From Steroidobacter denitrificans (GTDB lineage: Bacteria; Pseudomonadota; Gammaproteobacteria; Steroidobacterales; Steroidobacteraceae), in assembly GCF_001579945.1 (NCBI RefSeq), contig NZ_CP011971.1, forward strand, positions 2,010,001-2,074,000: a stretch of 64,000 bases of DNA, in the 5' to 3' direction. Within the stretch, counting starts at the first letter, position 1; every line of letters starts with the position of its first letter. Positions 59,274-64,000 of the stretch are shown piece after piece. The position numbers were made by a program, and so were the translations under genes. The notes beneath the pieces were generated by a model. It ran no database searches. It worked only from the letters and a program-made list of their open reading frames with translations, and was not told the DNA's origin.

Positions 59274-60209
59274 CTAACGGCCGGGCGAATCCTTTTTGTA
59301 CGGCCTGAGCCTGCGCAGATTGAGCAGATTGGCCGGTGAATACTGATCGGTCAGCACGCGGGCATTCTCATCCCAGTCGGCTTGCCTGGAAAACAAGGAC
59401 AGCAGCCCTGGGGCATCCAGTCCGAACTCGGCAAAGGCATCTTTCAACTGCATGCTGTGGCGTTGCAGTACCGCGTCCTCCGGAAGATCGCCGTTGACCG
59501 CGATGATCACCCGGTTTTCACATTTCAGGTTGAAGAACTCGTTGAATTCGGCCGCATAGGTCACGGACTCATGATCGTACAGGCGGCTGGTCGAAAATGT
59601 ATTCGCGGCCAGCACGCCCTGCGGCACCAGCAGCGATTTCACCTCGGCAATGAATTCACGCGTCAGCAGATGCTCGGGGATATATTCGTGGTCGAACGCA
59701 TCGAGCATGATCAGATCGTAGTGCTGCGCCCGACGAATGGCGCGCTTGACGAAAACACGCCCGTCCATCTCGAACACCTGTATCCGCCCCGCATCGCGAA
59801 AGCCGAAGTATGCTCGTGCCACGCGCACGACGGCAGGATCGATTTCCACCGTATCGATGCGCGCCAGCGGGAACATCCGCGCCAATGTCATGGGCAGCGT
59901 ACCGCCCCCCAGGCCGATGATCAGGATCGATTCGGGTGCGGGCTGCACATACAATGAAGCCAGCATCATGCCTATATAGCTCATGACGATGCGCTCGGGC
60001 CGCTGGCGGTCCATGCAGCTCTGGCGTCCGATACGGCAAGCACGAGTGAAGCACATGCAGCGTATGTGGCCGGCGTCATATACCATGACTTCGCGATACA
60101 GCGACCGCTCGGAGTGCAGCAGGCGCATCGCCTCCGCCGGCGCGGTCAACCCCAGCAGCAGCAACGCGAAGGCGACCGGCTTCAAGGCTGCCGGCAGCGG
60201 CTCACGCAT
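59274..60209 (-). CDS. Spermidine-synthase-like methyltransferase-fold protein, membrane-anchored half
   Basis: 311 aa. An N-terminal hydrophobic segment (about 9-27) is followed by a SpeE-like Rossmann domain. Its motifs are LIIGLGGGTLPMTLA (about 96-110), VEIDPAVVRVA, FEMDGRVFV with the first catalytic-site Asp, and IMLDAFDHEYIPEHLLTREF with the DxxD motif. This is the C-terminal half of proteins annotated as fused MFS/spermidine synthase. Here it is a separate gene overlapping the membrane half by 8 bp in another frame. Whether it makes polyamines is unknown; the anchor suggests otherwise. Confidence 0.8.
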   Translation of the reverse strand: MREPLPAALKPVAFALLLLGLTAPAEAMRLLHSERSLYREVMVYDAGHIRCMCFTRACRIGRQSCMDRQRPERIVMSYIGMMLASLYVQPAPESILIIGLGGGTLPMTLARMFPLARIDTVEIDPAVVRVARAYFGFRDAGRIQVFEMDGRVFVKRAIRRAQHYDLIMLDAFDHEYIPEHLLTREFIAEVKSLLVPQGVLAANTFSTSRLYDHESVTYAAEFNEFFNLKCENRVIIAVNGDLPEDAVLQRHSMQLKDAFAEFGLDAPGLLSLFSRQADWDENARVLTDQYSPANLLNLRRLRPYKKDSPGR

Positions 60210-60798
60210 GCCCGCGTCTTCCGCCGAACCAGGCCAGGATCCCGATGCATCCCGAAATCAGCAGCATGACCAGCAGGATATGATTCACTTCCATGATCAG
60301 CACCAGGTAGAAGGACGTCAGCAGGGTACCCGCCGCACTGCCGAACGTCGACGCGAAGTACAGCTGGCCTGCGTGACGTCCCGAACTGCTTCGATCCTGT
60401 ACCAGCAGGCGCACGGCATACGGGGAGACCATGCCCGAGAAAAACGTGGGTACGAAGAACAGCAGGCTCGCACCCAGCAGCGAACCGAAGCGTGGATCCG
60501 GCACCCGCTGCGCGACGGCATCCAGTATGCCCTCTGCAAACATCAGCAGCGGCGACACGCTTGCCGCGGCCACCAGCAGGATGAGACCGAGCCGCCGCAC
60601 GCTCGGAGCATGCACCGATAACCGGCCGCCCGCCAGATAGCCCAGCGACAGTGCCAGCATGAACACCGTGATGATGGCACCCCATACGTAGATGCTGCTG
60701 CCGAAGGTCGGCGCCAGCAGGCGCCCACCCAGCAATTCGATGGCCATCACGAAAAAGCCGGACCACCCCGCGATCAGGTAGCTCAGGAAGACTTGCAC
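60202..60798 (-). CDS. MFS-like membrane half of a split spermidine-synthase fusion
   Basis: 198 aa with about five or six transmembrane helices. YLIAGWSGFFVMAIELLGGRLLAPTFGSS (positions 7-35) and GAIITVFMLALSLGYLAGGRL (positions 40-60) match the membrane part that precedes spermidine-synthase domains in fused proteins. VPTFFSGMVSPYAVRLL and YFASTFGSAAGTLLTSF also fit. It ends GRRGHA and the synthase-like gene starts within its last codons. A split by frameshift or an original two-gene form are both possible. Confidence 0.8.
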   Translation of the reverse strand: MQVFLSYLIAGWSGFFVMAIELLGGRLLAPTFGSSIYVWGAIITVFMLALSLGYLAGGRLSVHAPSVRRLGLILLVAAASVSPLLMFAEGILDAVAQRVPDPRFGSLLGASLLFFVPTFFSGMVSPYAVRLLVQDRSSSGRHAGQLYFASTFGSAAGTLLTSFYLVLIMEVNHILLVMLLISGCIGILAWFGGRRGHA

Positions 60799-60855
60799 GC
60801 GAATCTCTACCTCTCCATATCCGCCGGCTCACGCGGCGGCGGACAGGTGCATTAC

Positions 60856-61446
60856 TTACTCCGGATTCCGGGACCCGCCTGTCTCGGCCGGTACGGTCGG
60901 TGCGGCCGGTACGACCGGCTCGCCGGTCGCTGCGATGATCTCGAAGCGATCATGAATGGTCCCTCGCGCCCGGGGCGCGCCGCCGCGGCGCCAGATGGAC
61001 GAGGCGAAGTCGCGCGACTGCTGCGGCGGCACCGACACCGCCGTCCAGTGCTGCTCCTGCCAGATCGGTTCGCAGCCGCTGGGATCCAGCGCTCCCTCGT
61101 AGCAATCCAGCCGTGTCAGCCGGATCGTTATCGTCTTCAGCAGCATGTCCCGGGTCTGGTTGCCGATGCGCCCATGCAGTTCGAAGGGCGCACCGCCGCC
61201 GGTCAACCGCATGCCGTCAAGGTGCACCGATTCCACCGGCACCGAGCGCAACTGCGCCGCCGGCGAACTCGGACGCCCACGCTCCTGCACGAGCGCCGGC
61301 GTGGCCGGGTCAGGGCCGCGCCAGCGCTGTACGATTCCCCACCCCAGCAGGATGCTCAGTACCACGAATCCAGCGATCGCCACCGGCCGCAGCCGCGGCA
61401 CGGCGATCGCAACATAGAGAAATGCAGCTGCAAGTATCCAATACAT
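60856..61446 (-). CDS. Unknown membrane-anchored protein
   Basis: 196 aa, not recognised. Two N-terminal helices (about 2-17 and 21-40) are followed by a soluble domain with an RLTRLDCYEGALDPSGCEPIW segment (two Cys about 11 apart). A strand-rich stretch (FELHGRIGNQTRDMLLKTITIRL, positions 88-110) looks like an immunoglobulin-type or FxLyD-like beta domain, where a Leu-x-Gly-x-Ile-x-Asn motif recurs. The tail is rich in Pro and Ala. It lies 57 bp before the MFS-like gene on the same strand and may be co-transcribed. Confidence 0.7.
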   Translation of the reverse strand: MYWILAAAFLYVAIAVPRLRPVAIAGFVVLSILLGWGIVQRWRGPDPATPALVQERGRPSSPAAQLRSVPVESVHLDGMRLTGGGAPFELHGRIGNQTRDMLLKTITIRLTRLDCYEGALDPSGCEPIWQEQHWTAVSVPPQQSRDFASSIWRRGGAPRARGTIHDRFEIIAATGEPVVPAAPTVPAETGGSRNPE

Positions 61447-61609
61447 GCGCCAAGGATAACCGCAGGCTGCCGCAACCAGACAGCTAAAACCGCCCGGATA
61501 TAAAAGATACGCTTGATCCGTGCCGCGAACATGCCAAGATCATCGTTCCCCGCTCCCGCGAAAACGATGACCAACCCGCCACCGCGCGGATGATGAACGC
61601 TTTTCCACC

Positions 61610-62008
61610 ATGAAACCGCGCCCCAGCCGATCCCGCAGCCGCGACGATGGCGGCATCGTGTACAGCACCGGCATCGGCGAGCGCTGCCCGAACTGCCTGC
61701 GTGCCCGCCCCGAATGCGTCTGCCGCAAAGGCACACCCGGTAAAGGCGCGTCCGGCAAGGCGGCTGCCGACGGCGTCGTACGCGTCAGCCGCGAGACTCA
61801 GGGGCGCAAGGGCAAGGGTGTTACCGTCATCGCCGGACTGGGCCTGCCCGAGCCTGAATTGCAGCTGCTTGCCACCGAACTCAAGAAGCACTGCGGCTGC
61901 GGCGGCTCGGTGGAGAATGGACGTATCGAGATCCAAGGCGATCATCGCGATCGCCTCGTCGAGGATCTCACCCGGCGCGGCTGGGCGGTGAAACGCGCGG
62001 GAGGCTGA
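61610..62008 (+). CDS. yciH: SUI1/eIF1-like translation factor YciH
   Basis: 132 aa. A zinc-ribbon-like CPNCLRARPECVC (26-38) precedes the SUI1 domain (about 65-130): GRKGKGVTVIAGLGL, LKKHCGCGGSVENGRIEIQGDHRD (positions 91-114) and a C-terminal GWAVKRAGG. The E. coli homologue influences initiation fidelity. It is divergent from the unknown membrane gene, with 163 bp between starts. Confidence 0.9.
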   Translation: MKPRPSRSRSRDDGGIVYSTGIGERCPNCLRARPECVCRKGTPGKGASGKAAADGVVRVSRETQGRKGKGVTVIAGLGLPEPELQLLATELKKHCGCGGSVENGRIEIQGDHRDRLVEDLTRRGWAVKRAGG

Positions 62009-62374
62009 GCATCTTTTGCTTACTGGTGCCGCTACTCGCGGTGCGGCGCCATCCGAGTACCTCATCCATCACTTTGGGCCAGGCCGGCCGGCTTCCGAAT
62101 CGGAAAAAGCGTTGGAATCAAGGCGTGCATTGTTGCGGTGGAATGACAGTGTGTCGCACCTTGGAGTGCTTGTCAGCGGCTGGAGTTTATTCCTACACTT
62201 GGTCGTAGTTGATTGAAAATTATCCGACTTCATACGGTGGAGAAACTGCATGCAGCTTAACGACTGGGCGACAACCCGTCTTCGGGACACTCAAGCTCGA
62301 TGCCAATGGCATGCTGGACGACCGGCAAAACCGCATCCGCCGAAATCGCTTCGTTGCGTGAGCGCGTGAAGACG
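62009..62374. other. Intergenic region before the CoA-transferase
   Basis: About 365 bases, visibly less GC-rich around 62150-62240. An 8-bp stem (62025-62032 with 62043-62050, one mismatch) follows yciH and may terminate it. TTGATT (62208-62213) with TACGGT 18 bp later is a weak promoter-like pair. An open frame at 62250-62369 has no recognisable similarity. Confidence 0.35.
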
Positions 62375-63598
62375 ATGACTGCCAAGAATCTTCCCCTCGC
62401 CGGAATCAAGGTCGTCGAAGTCTCCATGTGGGCCTTCGTGCCGGCGGCAGGCGCCGTGCTTGCCGATATGGGTGCCGAGGTAGTAAAGATCGAGCCGCAT
62501 ACCGGTGATCCGATGCGCGGACTCACTTATCAGGGCATCGCTCCTGGTACCGGAGGTTTCACCTTCCTCTGGGATATTTTCAATCGCGGCAAACGCAGCG
62601 TCGCGATGGACCTGAACGTCGAGGGTGCCACGGATGTGTTGCACCGGCTCTTGGAAGATGCCGATGTTTTTCTGGTAAGTCTACTGCCGTCGGCGCGCCG
62701 GAAACTGAAGATCGACATCGAGGATATCTGCAGCCGCCATCCCAGGCTCATTTATGCTGTGGGCAGCGGGCAAGGCGCCCATGGTCCCGAGGCGGACAAG
62801 GGCGGCTATGACGCGCTCTCCTTCTGGGCGCGCGGCGGTGTAGCCTCTGCGGTAACGCCGGACGACTCGCCGCACGTTCTCCTGCAACCGACCGGCGCCT
62901 TCGGCGACAGCATCAGCGGCGCGATCCTGGCCGGCGGCGTTGCAGCGGCACTCGCGCAGCGGGCAATGACCGGCAAGATTTCAGTCGTCGATACCTCACT
63001 GCTCGGTACATCCATGTGGGTGATGCAGACCGGCATCATCGGCGCAACGCTCGCCGGCGTAAACGAGTTGCCCAAGCTAAGCCGCGACATCGTGCCGAAT
63101 CCGCTGGTGAATAGCTACCGCACATCCGATGGACGTTTCATTGCCCTCTGCATGCTGCAAAGCCAGCGCTATTGGCCGGGCTTCTGCAAAGCCGCCGGCC
63201 GTCCTGAGCTGATCAACGATCCACGTTTCGATACCGACGAGAACCGCACCGCGAACCTGAAGGCCTGTGTGACCATGCTCGATGAGCTGTTTGCAACACG
63301 CACGCTGGCCGAATGGGAGACGATCCTTGCAAGCCAGGAAGGCCAGTGGAACATCGTGCAGCAGGCCGGTGAACTTGCACGGGATCCGCAGGCAGTGGCC
63401 AACCGCTTCATCCAGGAGGTCGATTACGGCGACAGCCGGGCACTCAAGATGGTCAGCACGCCCCTGCAGTTCGACCGCCAGGCACTCAATGCCCGTCCGG
63501 CCCCCGATCTCGGGGCGCATAACGACCAGGTGCTCGCCGAGCTCGGCTATGACGAGGAACAGATTCTCAACTTGAAGATAGCCGGCATCGTTTCCTGA
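62375..63598 (+). CDS. Family III CoA-transferase (CaiB/BaiF)
   Basis: 407 aa from MTAKNLPLAGIKVVEVSMW; an ATG at 62300 adds 25 unconserved residues. The N-terminal VVEVSMWAFVPAAGAVLADMGAEVVKIEP (positions 13-41) and FLWDIFNRGKRSVAMDL are CaiB/BaiF signatures. The catalytic Asp is in KGGYDALSFWARGG (about 150). These enzymes move CoA between carboxylic acids, often at the entry of a catabolic route. The substrate is not predictable here. A P450 gene follows 42 bp downstream, so the two probably share a transcript. Confidence 0.9.
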   Translation: MTAKNLPLAGIKVVEVSMWAFVPAAGAVLADMGAEVVKIEPHTGDPMRGLTYQGIAPGTGGFTFLWDIFNRGKRSVAMDLNVEGATDVLHRLLEDADVFLVSLLPSARRKLKIDIEDICSRHPRLIYAVGSGQGAHGPEADKGGYDALSFWARGGVASAVTPDDSPHVLLQPTGAFGDSISGAILAGGVAAALAQRAMTGKISVVDTSLLGTSMWVMQTGIIGATLAGVNELPKLSRDIVPNPLVNSYRTSDGRFIALCMLQSQRYWPGFCKAAGRPELINDPRFDTDENRTANLKACVTMLDELFATRTLAEWETILASQEGQWNIVQQAGELARDPQAVANRFIQEVDYGDSRALKMVSTPLQFDRQALNARPAPDLGAHNDQVLAELGYDEEQILNLKIAGIVS

Positions 63599-63640
63599 GA
63601 CGGCAGCCGACGCACCGAAGATTCGCGTAAGGAGCATTCG

Positions 63641-64000
63641 ATGGCTGAAAGCCTACGACGGTCGACCAGTCCTTTGGCCGAAAAGCTATCCCGAGAGGAT
63701 TCCTGTCCGCACAAGGGAACTTCGGCATTGGCATCCAACCAGGCCGATCAGGCTGCATCGCATACGGCGGCCGGCGTTCCCAATGGGATCGAGACCGACT
63801 GGGATCCAAGGTCTGCCGAAGTTCTGCGCGATCAACGCGCCGCCTATGACTCCATGCGCGAACGCTGTCCCGTCGCCTTCAGCGAGTTCATGCACTGGTC
63901 TTTGTTCCGTCACGAGGACATCGAACGTGCGCTCCTGGATCATGAAACCTTCAGCAATGCGGTATCCCAGCATCTCACCGTACCGAACGGCATGGATCCG
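63641..64000 (+). CDS. Cytochrome P450, N-terminal part
   Basis: 120 codons run off the right edge. AAGGAG lies 6 bases before the ATG. From about residue 52 the sequence (DWDPRSAEVLRDQRAAYDSM, RERCPVAFSEFMHWSLFRHEDIERALLDHETFSNA (35 residues), then PNGMDP) matches the opening of soluble bacterial P450s up to the conserved P-x-G-x-DPP/MDP turn. The heme-binding Cys loop is outside the window. There is no membrane anchor. A basic and Ser-rich N-terminus of about 50 residues is longer than usual. Confidence 0.85.
   Translation, partial: MAESLRRSTSPLAEKLSREDSCPHKGTSALASNQADQAASHTAAGVPNGIETDWDPRSAEVLRDQRAAYDSMRERCPVAFSEFMHWSLFRHEDIERALLDHETFSNAVSQHLTVPNGMDP

Overview
The window is high-GC, densely packed gammaproteobacterial chromosome. 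Gene order resembles Pseudomonas and Xanthomonas: maf-rluC-rne, the KDO/lipid A cluster, lolCDE-mfd-csiV-nagZ, sdhCDAB-sdhE beside rpoE-rseAB and lepAB-rnc-era-recO-pdxJ-acpS, rpfE-like-recJ-prfB-lysS, and pyrG-kdsA-eno-ftsB-ispDF-truD-surE-pcm-nlpD. A lineage near Xanthomonadales, Nevskiales or Steroidobacteraceae fits best. The evidence is the rpfE-like gene beside recJ, the absence of rpoS after nlpD, and a CoA-transferase plus P450 pair at the right edge. This placement is inference; no rRNA or tRNA gene is visible.

Layout. 1-4763: end of maf, rluC (-) and rne (+), with a long structured rne leader. 4947-10504 (-): exbB-exbD-msbA-lpxK-ycaR-kdsB-ptp, which makes CMP-KDO and lipid A and flips lipid A. 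10638-14598: a DUF2062 protein and the lolE-lolC-lolD lipoprotein exporter. 14746-19660 (+): a small periplasmic protein, mfd and csiV. 19624-20246: a parD antitoxin with a truncated parE, bracketed by a 51-bp direct repeat copied from the 3' end of csiV. 20249-24601 (-): exonuclease, rlmD, nagZ and a PAS-GGDEF protein with a degenerate active site. 24696-31363 (-): lepA-lepB-DUF4845-rnc-era-recO-pdxJ-acpS. 31663-34496 (-): rpoE-rseA-rseB-glutaredoxin behind a sigma-E-like promoter. 34599-38322 (-): sdhC-D-A-B-E. 38921-39802 (+): ygfZ. 40113-45678 (-): rpfE-like-recJ-prfB-lysS, with the programmed prfB frameshift. 45721-46107 (+): Mth938-domain gene. 46108-46883: repeat-rich non-coding stretch. 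46884-56307 (-): pyrG through nlpD. 56392-58899 (-): accA-tilS with an intrinsic terminator. 59274-61446 (-): a split MFS/spermidine-synthase pair and an unknown membrane protein. 61610-62008 (+): SUI1/YciH. 62375-64000 (+): family III CoA-transferase and the start of a cytochrome P450.

Most protein-coding content is conserved housekeeping. Two genome-level patterns stand out. First, most junctions between convergent genes carry unusual DNA: a perfect 30-bp-stem hairpin, a nested 220-bp palindrome, three phased hairpins plus a pyrimidine tract, or the inserted toxin-antitoxin remnant. Second, several housekeeping genes (mfd, csiV, tilS, lysS) contain in-frame tandem repeats of 9 or 15 bp. The best single-gene curiosity is the GGDEF protein, which keeps an allosteric I-site while its catalytic motif is lost, translated directly after nagZ. 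No wholly new multi-gene system is evident.
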